The position numbers were made by a program, and so were the translations under genes. Source: CAMBDR01 sp046597185 (GTDB taxonomy: Bacteria; Pseudomonadota; Gammaproteobacteria; Burkholderiales; Burkholderiaceae_D). From it: a stretch of DNA of 36,157 nt. Below, one piece after another: positions 1-9,015 of the stretch. The notes below the pieces were generated by a model. The model saw only the letters and a program-made list of their open reading frames with translations. It had not been told where the DNA came from and did no database searches. Positions within the stretch are counted from its first letter, which is position 1. Each line of letters begins with the position of its first letter. The stretch lies in the NCBI GenBank assembly GCA_046597185.1, contig JBKJLF010000659.1, positions 1 to 36,157 of the forward strand, written 5' to 3'.

Positions 1-10
1 AACCAGAATA

Positions 11-26
11 TACGCAAGTTTGCGTA
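11..26. repeat. Short perfect inverted repeat
   Basis: TACGCAA and TTGCGTA arms surround a 2-nt centre, giving a 16-nt near-perfect palindrome downstream of the phosphoesterase fragment. It could be a regulator operator or chance. There is no T-run, so it is not a convincing terminator. Confidence 0.3.
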
Positions 27-64
27 ATGTGTTCACTGGTTTTTACCTACCCAAGCATAAAGTG

Positions 65-460
65 CTACGGGTTCACCGAATATTTACGCAAAAATTCCTT
101 GACGAAAGTTTCACACACTGCCAGGCGCTTCATGGCATTCACAAACGGTGTGGGTTTGGTCTCCAGGCGGGCGTTGATTCGCGCCGTGTTGTCATACGAA
201 TCCTTGGCCAACATGACCAGCGCCGCCTGCGCATCTTCATCCACTCCATTGCGGTTAACATCATAATTGCCTGGCACGACAAACAGGCGCATAACCGGCA
301 ACGGCACACCATTGTTACCGCATACAGCCAGCAAACGGGTAAAAAAGTCTTTGGCATGTTCGTATTGTTGGGCCAGACTTTCCGGCCCGGTTTCGCCAAA
401 AGCAATGTCGCCGGCGCAAAACACCAGATCAGGGTGGGCAATTTCACTGGACGCAAACAT
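65..460 (-). pseudogene. Metallophosphoesterase (calcineurin-like) fragment
   Basis: The 131-residue frame carries two metal-binding blocks of calcineurin-like phosphoesterases: GDIAFG near residue 17 (family GDxx) and VPGNYDVNR near residue 61 (family GNHD, here with Tyr for His). Family members normally begin with a D-x-H block (LSDLHF-like) about 30-40 residues before GD and continue for well over 100 residues after GNHD to further His ligands. Neither is present: the frame is closed about 12 codons upstream of the ATG, and it ends in TAG soon after a helix rich in Lys and Glu. I read this as an internal remnant of a larger hydrolase. It lies upstream-to-downstream with nothing obvious; the gene could continue in another frame beyond the window edge. 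The family call is fairly secure; activity is unlikely. Confidence 0.6.
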
Positions 461-527
461 GTCTGCTAAATAGAACAGCCCAATCCAATCCCATCAGCAC
501 CAGATCAATTTGCGCAACGCCCCTGCC

Positions 528-1175
528 TCAAGCCACTTTTGTCATTGCCTCATCCAAAATAGTATCAATATCGGCGGTCATGGTAATGAGTTCGGTCGCG
601 ACAACGCCAAACGCCAAGCCCGAATTCCCGGCGTGGGCGGCCACAATACGCGCATTAATCGCCACCACCTGTGCCCGTTTGGAAATGGTTTTTATCTCAT
701 CCATGGCATCAAACAACTGGTGTTCAACATGTTGCCCATGGATACGCGCCTCACGCTCATAAATAGCAGTCAACTTATTCAGGTCAGCCAACATCACCGA
801 TGAAGATTCCACCAACTCCATCAATAAGGCCGGAACCTGATGCTTCCAGTTGGAGGCAATCCCAAATAACACCCGTTCAGCCAGTGAGATAAAATTTTGC
901 ACCCTGTCATTACTGCCATCAGGCCCAAAATAGGCGGCCTGTAATTCTTCACTTAACACATTGGGCAGCGTTGCATTGCCTTTGATCAGCGTGGTGTGCG
1001 CCTGGCAAAACAACTTGAGTGCCTCTTCGGCAATTCGATCCGCAGTGGGGTAATTGTTTGCCGCCAACATCGCATACAGCACTACCCGCTGGGAAGTGAA
1101 GCGCCGACTGCCGGAGAGGTTGATCCTTTGTGCAAGCAACTCGCCGGATAATTCCGGCACCAGATTATTTTCCAT
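528..1175 (-). CDS. Small cytosolic chemoreceptor-like signalling protein (PilJ-N-like + MCP hairpin tip)
   Basis: A 215-residue protein with no signal peptide or membrane segment. Residues about 16-40 (QRINLSGSRRFTSQRV) resemble the start of the type IV pilus chemotaxis transducer domain (PilJ N-terminal family, INLAGRQRMLSQR-type). Residues about 160-200 (ISKRAQVVAINARIVAAHAG then FGVVATEL) match the highly conserved signalling tip of methyl-accepting chemotaxis proteins, where the E-A-A-R-A-G block is here V-A-A-H-A-G. The gene starts 11 bp after the stop of the GGDEF-EAL gene on the same strand, so the two are probably co-transcribed. A full MCP is normally over 500 residues with a long coiled coil; this one is far shorter. 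I infer a soluble signalling partner of the cyclic-di-GMP enzyme. Whether it contacts CheA/CheW cannot be told from sequence. Confidence 0.7.
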   Translation of the reverse strand: MENNLVPELSGELLAQRINLSGSRRFTSQRVVLYAMLAANNYPTADRIAEEALKLFCQAHTTLIKGNATLPNVLSEELQAAYFGPDGSNDRVQNFISLAERVLFGIASNWKHQVPALLMELVESSSVMLADLNKLTAIYEREARIHGQHVEHQLFDAMDEIKTISKRAQVVAINARIVAAHAGNSGLAFGVVATELITMTADIDTILDEAMTKVA

Positions 1176-1185
1176 GGGTAGCCTT

Positions 1186-3474
1186 TCAAACCTGGCTGGT
1201 GCAGGTCGTTAGCAAATCTTGCAGTGGCATCGGCAGCGCCAGCAAATAGCCTTGCACCAGGCGACAACCCGACTGCCGCAGCGCCTCCAACTGTGGCCCG
1301 GTTTCAATGCCTTCGGCAATCACTTGTAAGGCCAAATCAAAACCCAGATCGACAATGGTCTTGACGATGGCCCGGTCACTGGCCTTGAGCGGCAAATCAC
1401 GTACAAACGAGCGATCAATCTTCAGCGACGAAATCGGCAGGTTCTTTAGCATCGACAATGAAGAATGCCCCATGCCAAAATCGTCAAGGCTGATTCCAAT
1501 GCCTGATTGGCGCAAGCTGCGCATCACAGGAATCACCTGATCCGGACGTTTCATTAACATGCCTTCGGTCAACTCCAGCACAAGGCTTTGCGCTTCCAGG
1601 CCAAATTCGCCAAGGGTTGCCAGCAACTCAGCCGGCAAACGCTTGTTGGTAAATTCTGAGGCCGCCATGTTGACATGCAGCTTCAGCGTCTTGAAGTTGG
1701 CGCTACGCAGTCTGGCCAGGTCGCAACACGCCTGCCGAACCACCCATCGGCCAATTTCAACAATCAAGTGGCTCTGCTCGGCGATCGGGATAAACACTTC
1801 CGGCGGCACCACACTGCCATCGGGCCGCCGCCAGCGCAGCAAGGCTTCAATGGCTAGCATGTCTTGTCCGCAAATATCAAAGATCGGCTGGTACACCAGA
1901 GAAAACTCATTACCCTCCAGGGCATGGTGCAAATCGCTCTCCAAAGCCAGCCGTTGCGCCAGCGACGACTGTTGCCGAACCAGGTTATGGGTATTTTTGA
2001 TCGAGGTGAAATGGCAGCCATTACGCCCATTGTTCTTGATACGATACATCGCCGCATCGGCACTTTGCAGTAAGCTGGCACAGTTTGTCCCGCACAGCGG
2101 GTAGGTGCTCACGCCGGCACTGGCCGATAAGGTCAATTCAAACTCTTCATAGGTAAAGGGCTCACGCGCGGCTTGCAAAATCTGCTCCAGCAGCGTTGCC
2201 GCATCAGCCAGGGCAGCTTGCGGAATCAACATGGCAAATTCGTCGCCCCCAAGGCGGCCTATCCTGGCACCGGGCGGGGCCAGGGCTTGCAGTCGCCGCG
2301 CAAACTCACGCAGTACCTGATTGCCCGCTTCGTGGCCGAAGGCATCATTGATCGGTTTGAATCGATCCAGATCAATAAACGCCAGTCCAAAAGTTGTACC
2401 GGCGCTGGCAGCGTTGGCGCAATCCATGCTCACCAGATGATGAAAATGGCTGCGGTTGGTAAGGCCGGTGAGTGAATCGACCTGGGCCAGATGCAAGGTA
2501 ATGGCCTGCTGCTCGATCCGGTCTGCCATCTGTGCAATGAAAGCGCCGATGCTGGCCGACAGGCGCGGCAATTGCGCCTCGGGTTGACGTGACAGGTGAC
2601 TGTAAAACGCCAACACCCCCGGGCTATGGATGCGACCATCGGCGTGGCGGTGCGTCACCGGAAAAACATAGCCGGAGCGGAAATTGTAGTCCAGAGCGTC
2701 ACAGCGCTCAAGCAAACCCGCCTCGTTCACTCCTTCCTCGGCCCATTTGGGCTGGCCGATCTGCCAAACGCTACCCACCAGCCCCTCACCCGCTTGTAGT
2801 GACAGGTTGGCGCATTCCCTGCTGAAGGCGGCCAGATCCAGCTCCGGTCGATGCCAGAAACTGCGACAGCGCAAATGTGGCACGGTTTCTGGCGCGCCGG
2901 GCGATGGCTCTGCCGCCCAATATGCGCCCCAGTCCCAACCCAGGTTCTTGCAAATGAGTTGAATCACATTGGTCACCGCTGCTTCCAGCGAATGGCTACC
3001 AGCCAGAAATTCGGTTAACTCAAACGCCAGCCGCTCACGCATGGCAGCATGTTTGAGCGGTGTGATATCGCTTAAAATGCCGCCACGCAACAATGGCGTG
3101 GTGTGGCAATCCGGCAACTGCGTGATGCGTAACCAGCGTATGCCCTCATTGGCGCTGATCACCCGAAATTCCAGCGTTTGAGCGCATTGGGCCGTGCCCG
3201 ATATTTGCTCGCTCACAGCCGCCATGTCCTCAGAGAACACCTGCACCAGCGCGCTTTCGCAATTGCAATGATGCAGCTCCGGCACATTCAAAAACTCGGC
3301 AGCAAGTGGCGACAACACAAACTGGCCCTTGGCCTTATCCACCCACCAACGACCAAACCCGGCGGCATTTTCCAGCGCCAGGGCCGATGCAGGCTGCCGC
3401 AAAACCTGTGATATGTACGCAGGCACTGGCCGCATATTGGCCGATGGCATGACGGAAACAAGACTTGCGCCCAT
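1186..3474 (-). CDS. PAS-GAF-GGDEF-EAL cyclic-di-GMP protein
   Basis: Counted from the ATG at 3474 the protein has 762 residues. That start is chosen because GGGAG lies 6 nt upstream; an upstream in-frame ATG at 3591 adds 39 residues without a good ribosome site. A PAS-like region (about 30-145), a GAF-like region (about 155-320, with GWDWGAYW and GLVGSVW), a GGDEF domain (GGDEF intact near residue 410) and an EAL domain (EAL intact near residue 543, plus DDFGMGHSS and KIDRSFV) follow in order. GGDEF domains make cyclic di-GMP from GTP and EAL domains hydrolyse it. Both signature motifs are intact, so either or both activities are possible. No membrane segment is visible, so sensing is probably cytosolic through PAS/GAF. 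It shares an operon with the chemoreceptor-like gene 11 bp downstream. Confidence 0.9.
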   Translation of the reverse strand: MGASLVSVMPSANMRPVPAYISQVLRQPASALALENAAGFGRWWVDKAKGQFVLSPLAAEFLNVPELHHCNCESALVQVFSEDMAAVSEQISGTAQCAQTLEFRVISANEGIRWLRITQLPDCHTTPLLRGGILSDITPLKHAAMRERLAFELTEFLAGSHSLEAAVTNVIQLICKNLGWDWGAYWAAEPSPGAPETVPHLRCRSFWHRPELDLAAFSRECANLSLQAGEGLVGSVWQIGQPKWAEEGVNEAGLLERCDALDYNFRSGYVFPVTHRHADGRIHSPGVLAFYSHLSRQPEAQLPRLSASIGAFIAQMADRIEQQAITLHLAQVDSLTGLTNRSHFHHLVSMDCANAASAGTTFGLAFIDLDRFKPINDAFGHEAGNQVLREFARRLQALAPPGARIGRLGGDEFAMLIPQAALADAATLLEQILQAAREPFTYEEFELTLSASAGVSTYPLCGTNCASLLQSADAAMYRIKNNGRNGCHFTSIKNTHNLVRQQSSLAQRLALESDLHHALEGNEFSLVYQPIFDICGQDMLAIEALLRWRRPDGSVVPPEVFIPIAEQSHLIVEIGRWVVRQACCDLARLRSANFKTLKLHVNMAASEFTNKRLPAELLATLGEFGLEAQSLVLELTEGMLMKRPDQVIPVMRSLRQSGIGISLDDFGMGHSSLSMLKNLPISSLKIDRSFVRDLPLKASDRAIVKTIVDLGFDLALQVIAEGIETGPQLEALRQSGCRLVQGYLLALPMPLQDLLTTCTSQV

Positions 3475-3780
3475 AGCAATCTCCCAAATTGGTGACAACG
3501 TGGTACATGCATTTTTCATGCCAGATGAAATCAGACGAAATTGCACCAAAGCAATACATTTTGACGCGACAAATGATACTTCATGGTGCATCCGCGCTGC
3601 CTGGTGCGGTGAATTGCATCATTTCTTATCGAATGTTTCCTCTACAAGTTTGCCGCTCAAGCTAAAAAATTCGCTGGACTTTGAGTGTACAACCGTACAC
3701 AATACGCCAGGTGCAGGGTTGGTTTCCCCTGAATTTATTGGCGGCAATGTGCCAGGTTTTAAATTGAATGGAGAATTTTC
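3475..3780. promoter_or_regulatory. Divergent intergenic region with candidate operator
   Basis: This 306-bp gap separates the minus-strand GGDEF-EAL gene from the plus-strand hydrolase, so it must hold promoters for both. The only clear element is the palindrome GTGTACAACCGTACAC at 3685-3700 (6-nt arms, 4-nt centre), about 80 bp before the hydrolase start, in the style of a dimeric repressor site. No convincing -35/-10 pair was identified by eye. Confidence 0.35.
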
Positions 3781-5037
3781 ATGAAAAAAACGCAAATTCG
3801 CGTGGCGGACATTCAGGGTTACACCCGTCTGCTGACCGATGCCGTCGTGGGCATCACCAACGTGGTGGAAGCCATGCACCACACCATTTTGCGCCGCCCC
3901 TTACCGTGGAAAAAGCCCGGCACCGAGGTGCACAGCCGCACGCGCGGCGTGGCATACCGGGTTTTGCACGATAGCAGCAGCCTGGTTTACAAAAGTATTC
4001 GCGGCGTCACCAAAGGGGTTGGCGGCGGCCTTGATTTGGCCTTGCAGCGCCTGCAACCGGAGCTGACGCCACTGGACTCCTCCCCTCGCCGTGACGCCTT
4101 GTTGGCAATCATGAACGGCGTATTGGGCGACCACATGCAAGCGCATGATAACCCCTTGTTGATTCATATGGGCTTTCGGATCGATGGCCGCCTGCTTGAG
4201 CTGTCACGAGACGCCCTGACCGAGGCGATTGCCCGGCCATGCGGCAAAGTGCTGGTGATGCTGCACGGCCACTGCATGAACGAGTTGCAATGGAGCCGCA
4301 ATGGTCACAACCACGGCCAGGTGCTGGCAGCCACGAATGGTTTTACGCCGATGTACTTGCGCTATAACACCGGTTTGCACATTTCTCAAAATGGCCGCGC
4401 CTTGAGTGCGCTGCTGGAACAACTGGTTTGCAACTGGCCAGTGCCTGTGCAAGAGCTTTGCATTTTGGGCTTCAGCATGGGTGGCATGCTGGCACGCAGC
4501 GCCTTTCACTTTGCGGCACAAACCAACTGCACCTGGCCGCAGAAGGTGCGCAAGTTGTTGTTTGTGGGCACGCCGCACCACGGCTCGATGCTGGAACAAG
4601 CGGGCAATATGGTGGACAAGGCCTTGGAATTTAGCCCTTACTCGCACGCCTTGTCGCGCGTGGGCAAAATTCGTAGCGCCGGCACCACCGATCTACGCCA
4701 TGGCAACCTGATCGACGAAGACTGGATGGGTCAAAACCGTTTTGCGCACTCGTCCGATCAAAGGCAAATTTCACAACTGCCCAAAAACGTCAAGTGCTAT
4801 GCCATCGCCGCCATGCTCGCCAGGGAATACAACGAGATCAGCGGCCAATTGCTGGGTGATGGCCTGGTGCCCGTCGCCAGCGCGCTGGGGGAACACCGGG
4901 ACCCGCGCCGCGCGCTGAACTTTCCCAAGGAACGCCAGCGCGTGTTTTATGGGATCGGGCACTTGGGCTTGCTGGATAGCCCGGCGGTGTATGAGCAGTT
5001 GCAGGATTGGCTGGCAACGCCGGATTTAACCAAGTAA
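3781..5037 (+). CDS. Alpha/beta-hydrolase, lipase/PGAP1-like esterase
   Basis: A 418-residue protein with GGAG 7 nt before the ATG. The nucleophile elbow GFSMGG places the catalytic Ser at residue 232. GDGLVP (Asp360) and GHLGLL (His394) supply the other two triad candidates. LVMLHGHCMNELQW near residue 157 forms the oxyanion-hole strand, and FVGTPHHGS near residue 262 is typical of PGAP1-like and class-3-like lipases. No signal peptide is evident, so it probably acts in the cytosol. The N-terminal 150 residues (basic, with a Gly-rich stretch VTKGVGGGLDLAL) are not recognised and may bind membrane or lid the active site. The substrate, presumably a carboxyl ester, cannot be predicted. It has its own upstream gap and is followed by 224 bp of AT-rich DNA before the next gene. 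Confidence 0.8.
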   Translation: MKKTQIRVADIQGYTRLLTDAVVGITNVVEAMHHTILRRPLPWKKPGTEVHSRTRGVAYRVLHDSSSLVYKSIRGVTKGVGGGLDLALQRLQPELTPLDSSPRRDALLAIMNGVLGDHMQAHDNPLLIHMGFRIDGRLLELSRDALTEAIARPCGKVLVMLHGHCMNELQWSRNGHNHGQVLAATNGFTPMYLRYNTGLHISQNGRALSALLEQLVCNWPVPVQELCILGFSMGGMLARSAFHFAAQTNCTWPQKVRKLLFVGTPHHGSMLEQAGNMVDKALEFSPYSHALSRVGKIRSAGTTDLRHGNLIDEDWMGQNRFAHSSDQRQISQLPKNVKCYAIAAMLAREYNEISGQLLGDGLVPVASALGEHRDPRRALNFPKERQRVFYGIGHLGLLDSPAVYEQLQDWLATPDLTK

Positions 5038-5261
5038 TCCGCCATGTTGACAACGACTTGCGCGATTAATCCTGACCTGGAGAGTGAGGATTAATACCAC
5101 TGCATAGTCGTCAAATTTTTAATAATTAGATTGATTTATCCACCATTATCCAAAATTACAATAGACATGCATTCCAAATTAATGTATATTTTGTTTGCAT
5201 AAACATCACAAACCGTATTTTTTCAATTTTCCGCATCATTACTACAGGAGTTATCAACATA

Positions 5262-5828
5262 ATGAAATCCAATACATTAATGTTCAGCATCGCCATTGGC
5301 TTGTTTGCTGCGACGCTTGCTCATGCGGATACGTTTAAATATACCTGGCAGTTTGACGATGGCAGCAAGGTAATTGGCACCTTCGACGGCGTTGCCAACG
5401 GCAATTTGGTCAGCAATTTGTCCAACATCTCGGTCGCTATCGATGGTGTCGCCTTTGTCGGCAATGGTAGCTTGCTTGACTTTAGCTGGAACCCCGACAG
5501 AACATTGGTGCGAGGCGGCGCGACCGCATCGTTTAACGGGCTCGATAACAATTTCTTTTTCGTCGATACCGACATCATCAATGACCCCTTCTACACCAAT
5601 TACTTTGGCATTGCGCACCATCGCAATCTGCCGTTTTTCGAAGATAACGCGCAAGACCTCAATGGCAATATTCATATGAGTGCGCAATACCATCCAACAA
5701 AATGGACCTTGACCAAGCTGAGCCCGGTTCCTGAGCCTGAAAGCTGGGCTATGTTGCTGGCAGGTATGGGCTTGATCGGTGGCATGGCTCACCGCCGTCG
5801 CCAGATCGCTTCTGCCAACACCCGATGA
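5262..5828 (+). CDS. PEP-CTERM sorting domain protein
   Basis: A 188-residue exported protein. Residues 1-22 form a signal peptide ending ALTHADT-like (LAHA then DTF). The C-terminus carries the full PEP-CTERM tail: VPEPESWAMLLAG, a hydrophobic segment, and a basic end (HRRR). Such tails are recognised by exosortase, which cleaves the protein and transfers it to the cell surface or extracellular matrix in Gram-negative bacteria making exopolysaccharide. The body is a beta-rich domain of unknown function, rich in Asn, Asp and Phe. AGGAG lies 11 nt upstream of the ATG, and the 224-bp upstream gap is AT-rich, as expected for its promoter. No exosortase is encoded in this window, so it must lie elsewhere. 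The next gene, another exported protein, starts 21 bp downstream and is probably in the same operon. Confidence 0.88.
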   Translation: MKSNTLMFSIAIGLFAATLAHADTFKYTWQFDDGSKVIGTFDGVANGNLVSNLSNISVAIDGVAFVGNGSLLDFSWNPDRTLVRGGATASFNGLDNNFFFVDTDIINDPFYTNYFGIAHHRNLPFFEDNAQDLNGNIHMSAQYHPTKWTLTKLSPVPEPESWAMLLAGMGLIGGMAHRRRQIASANTR

Positions 5829-5849
5829 ATCAAACCGACGAGGAAAACA

Positions 5850-8819
5850 ATGTTACAAGTGATCTTTGACATCATTCGGATACCGTTTCAACGCGTGTCC
5901 ACGGCAAAACGCCAGCCCCAATGGGCGCATTACCTTTTTACTGCGCTGTGCATTGCAGCTAGCGCGCCTCTACAAGCGGGTTCGACCAGTGCAGCATCGT
6001 TGGGCGCCAACGTCGCGCTCTCCAGCGAAGGCGGCGTCGCCAGCGCATCCAGTACCCTGAGCGGCCACCCGGTTTCCAGTGTGAACAACAACGAACGCAC
6101 AGGTGGCAGTTTCAGCAGCGGTTTGAATTGGGCCGATGCGACCTTCAATTCACTACCGGACTGGGTGCAAATTAACTTCAGCGGCGTCAAAACCATTGAC
6201 CTGGTGGTGCTCTACACGATGCAGGACAATTACAATGCGCCGATAGAACCGAGCGATAATTTAACCTTTTCAAAGTTGGGCGTCACCGGTTTTAATGTGC
6301 AAACCTGGGACGGTAGCAACTGGGTGACCCAGGCAGTGATCACTGGCAATAATTTGGTAAAACGCAGCGTCCCGTTTACACCCGTTGCAACTGACCGTAT
6401 CCGCATCAACGTCACTGGCAACCGGACCGCACGTACCTACCTTACCGAAATCGAAGCTTGGAACTCGCTGCCATTGCCGCCCGTCATTGGCACAGCAGCG
6501 CCAGGCAACCGCAGCGCAAGTATTGCCTTCACGCCGGGTGGACTCGGTCGCGGCAGCTTGCTTAACTACACGGTGGACTGCGGCAATGGCATCATCGCCA
6601 CGGGCACCAGTTCGCCCGTCAATGTTCCCGGCTTGATCAACGGTGATAGTTACACCTGCAAGGTCAAAACACTCACCAGCATCGGTGAGAGCGAATGGTC
6701 GGCGTTATCCAACCTGGTACGCCCAAGCCCCGGCGAATGTAGTGCAGAAGCACCCGACGCGCCACTTATCAGTCAAGCCAACGCGGGTTATGCCAGTATC
6801 AGCGTGCATTTTTCCCCACGTGCGCTCAAGGGTGGTAATGTCGTCAGACACGTGGCAGAGTGTGCCTATCTCAATTCAGGCCACCGGATCGCCGTCAGCG
6901 CAACGGGCTTGCGCTCGCCAATTACGGTCACTGGCCTGGCTACCGGGCAAGTTTATACTTGCCGGGCACGCACCATCACCGACACCTGCAACCTGGTGGA
7001 AAGTGATTGGTCTGACGAGTCCAACCCGTTGGTACCGGGGCCAACTGGTGGAAACATCGCTGCGGCCTGGAAACGCGGGCTGGCTTATGCCTCCAGCAGC
7101 GGACTGGTCTATGACACCATCGCACCGGGAATCAATCCTACGGCAGGCGTGGCAAGCAAGCGCCAACTCACCGAGCAGCTTAAATCAGGGCTAACCGCAA
7201 CCCCCACATCAACACCCGCAACTCGCCCGGTGCGTGCCAGTGTATTGAACAATGGCGAACTCAATGGGCACTCGTATGGCAGAACTGAATCAACGTGGTT
7301 TGATGACAGCCCTAATCTCTATCCGGACAATGTGCAAGTGGAATTTGACCCAATCAGGGGTACACAAATCATCAGCAAAGTCGTACTTTATACGCGGCAG
7401 GACGTAGAACCAGACTTCAATGGCAACGATCCGGCGGATGATTTCAGATTTAGCCGTTATGGCGTCAGAAACTTTGATGTGCAAATTTGGGACGGCGCTA
7501 CCTGGGTAACCCAGGCAACCGTTCTAAGCAATGGTCTGGTCAAACGCACTGTCAGCTTCCCCCCCGTTGCGACTGATCGCATTCGTGTTGTCACCAACGG
7601 CGGCACTGATGTTCCCGAGCAGTCATACATCACGGAAGTCCAGGCATGGGCCACCTCAGGCGCTACCCCGCCAATGACACCCGCCATAGGCATCGCCAAA
7701 GCAGGCAATGCCAGCGCCAGCGTCGCTTTCACACCCGATATCATCGGCACCGGCACGCTGCTTGCTTATACCGCAGATTGTGGCAGCATCACGGCCAGTG
7801 GCACTGCGTCACCCATCAAGGTCAATGGCCTGCGCAACGGTGTGGCTTACACCTGCAAAGTCAAGACCACCAGTCGAATAGACAGTAACACCATAGCAGT
7901 CGGCCAGTGGTCGGCACCGTCCAACACCGTGACGCCTGCAGCCCCGATTCAAGGCTACGCACCATGGGCACCAACCATCGGCACCACCACCTTGGGTAAC
8001 TTTGATGCCGTCATTGTCAGCTTTACGCCCAGTGCCACCACTGGCAGCGGCAACCTGATCAACTACACCGCAAACTGTGGCGGGATTATCGTCAACGGCT
8101 CAGGTTCGCCCATCACCGTGCCCGGCATCCCTTCCCACAAATTGACCTCCTGTGCAGTTAAAGCCAATAGCAGCGCTGGCCCCAGCCCGTGGTCAGAAAT
8201 GTCAAACTATGTGCGCCCAGTCTACGGCGAAAGCGCATTTTTTAACCCTGACATCCCTATCGTCGTCAACGCCTACCCAGGCGACGCTAGCGCCGTCGTT
8301 GAATTTACCCCTCAGGCAAGTGGCGATGGTTTCTACAAGTTGCACCACTACACTGCAAACTGTGGTGGTTTTTCGGCTGTCGGTGATAAATCTCCCATCG
8401 TGGTTCAGGGTTTGAGCAACAATCATTCCTATACCTGTAAAGTGCAGACCGTCAGGGAAAAATATGATACCTGGTCTGAGGATTCAAACCCGGTCACACC
8501 CAAGCCAGAGGCCGCTTTCGCTGGCCCGCCAGTCATCATTGGGGGGTATTATGTAGAAAGCGGTGTTGCCTTGTTTGAATTCATACCTGGACTCAACAAC
8601 CTGGGCGACTTGATCGACTACGAAGTTGACTGTGGCGGCATCACTAGTACGGGGGCTTTTGCAGATACCGAAACTCAGACCTTGCGTATTAACGCAACCG
8701 GGCTGCTATATGGTGCTACCTACTTGTGCAAGGTCAGAGCCATCACAACCATCGGTGCGGGACCCTGGTCGGCGTTGTTTGGTGAGGATGACGGCTTGTA
8801 CGTTTCTTGGCCTTTCTGA
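5850..8819 (+). CDS. Secreted F5/8 type C (discoidin) and fibronectin type III repeat protein
   Basis: A 989-residue protein with GAGGA upstream of the ATG. The N-terminus has a long basic leader, then a hydrophobic stretch ending near residue 44 (LQAGST), read as an export signal. Two discoidin-like domains are visible: about 50-205 and about 415-600, each ending in a block like ATDRIRINVTG then TEIEAW. Around them are six fibronectin III-like repeats, about 208-292, 295-395, 605-700, 710-795, 800-885 and 890-985. Nearly every repeat has one Cys in a (D/N)CG strand and one in a YTCKV-like strand, suggesting one disulfide per repeat. F5/8 domains usually bind glycans, so an extracellular adhesin or carbohydrate-binding role is inferred. 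There is no catalytic domain and no PEP-CTERM or other sorting tail. It follows the PEP-CTERM gene by 21 bp. Confidence 0.8.
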   Translation: MLQVIFDIIRIPFQRVSTAKRQPQWAHYLFTALCIAASAPLQAGSTSAASLGANVALSSEGGVASASSTLSGHPVSSVNNNERTGGSFSSGLNWADATFNSLPDWVQINFSGVKTIDLVVLYTMQDNYNAPIEPSDNLTFSKLGVTGFNVQTWDGSNWVTQAVITGNNLVKRSVPFTPVATDRIRINVTGNRTARTYLTEIEAWNSLPLPPVIGTAAPGNRSASIAFTPGGLGRGSLLNYTVDCGNGIIATGTSSPVNVPGLINGDSYTCKVKTLTSIGESEWSALSNLVRPSPGECSAEAPDAPLISQANAGYASISVHFSPRALKGGNVVRHVAECAYLNSGHRIAVSATGLRSPITVTGLATGQVYTCRARTITDTCNLVESDWSDESNPLVPGPTGGNIAAAWKRGLAYASSSGLVYDTIAPGINPTAGVASKRQLTEQLKSGLTATPTSTPATRPVRASVLNNGELNGHSYGRTESTWFDDSPNLYPDNVQVEFDPIRGTQIISKVVLYTRQDVEPDFNGNDPADDFRFSRYGVRNFDVQIWDGATWVTQATVLSNGLVKRTVSFPPVATDRIRVVTNGGTDVPEQSYITEVQAWATSGATPPMTPAIGIAKAGNASASVAFTPDIIGTGTLLAYTADCGSITASGTASPIKVNGLRNGVAYTCKVKTTSRIDSNTIAVGQWSAPSNTVTPAAPIQGYAPWAPTIGTTTLGNFDAVIVSFTPSATTGSGNLINYTANCGGIIVNGSGSPITVPGIPSHKLTSCAVKANSSAGPSPWSEMSNYVRPVYGESAFFNPDIPIVVNAYPGDASAVVEFTPQASGDGFYKLHHYTANCGGFSAVGDKSPIVVQGLSNNHSYTCKVQTVREKYDTWSEDSNPVTPKPEAAFAGPPVIIGGYYVESGVALFEFIPGLNNLGDLIDYEVDCGGITSTGAFADTETQTLRINATGLLYGATYLCKVRAITTIGAGPWSALFGEDDGLYVSWPF

Positions 8820-9015
8820 CCTTCTTTATAAGCTGTAGCCCACCGTTATTCCTGCATCCATAACATGTTGATGATGCGCACGCGCAAAACGGGTGTTAGA
8901 GCCCATTTTCGCATCGTGAACGCCGTTCCGAATCGCAGCTTATGTTTGGATGCGTGTGCTCGTGCGGTACCTGTTGCGGTAAAATAGCGCAGCAGCCAAC
9001 CACAACGAAACCAAC

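Noticed and set aside
3329..3784. 151-codon plus-strand frame across the divergent promoter region
   Set aside because: Its first half is antisense to the GGDEF-EAL gene and it overlaps the start of the well-supported hydrolase.
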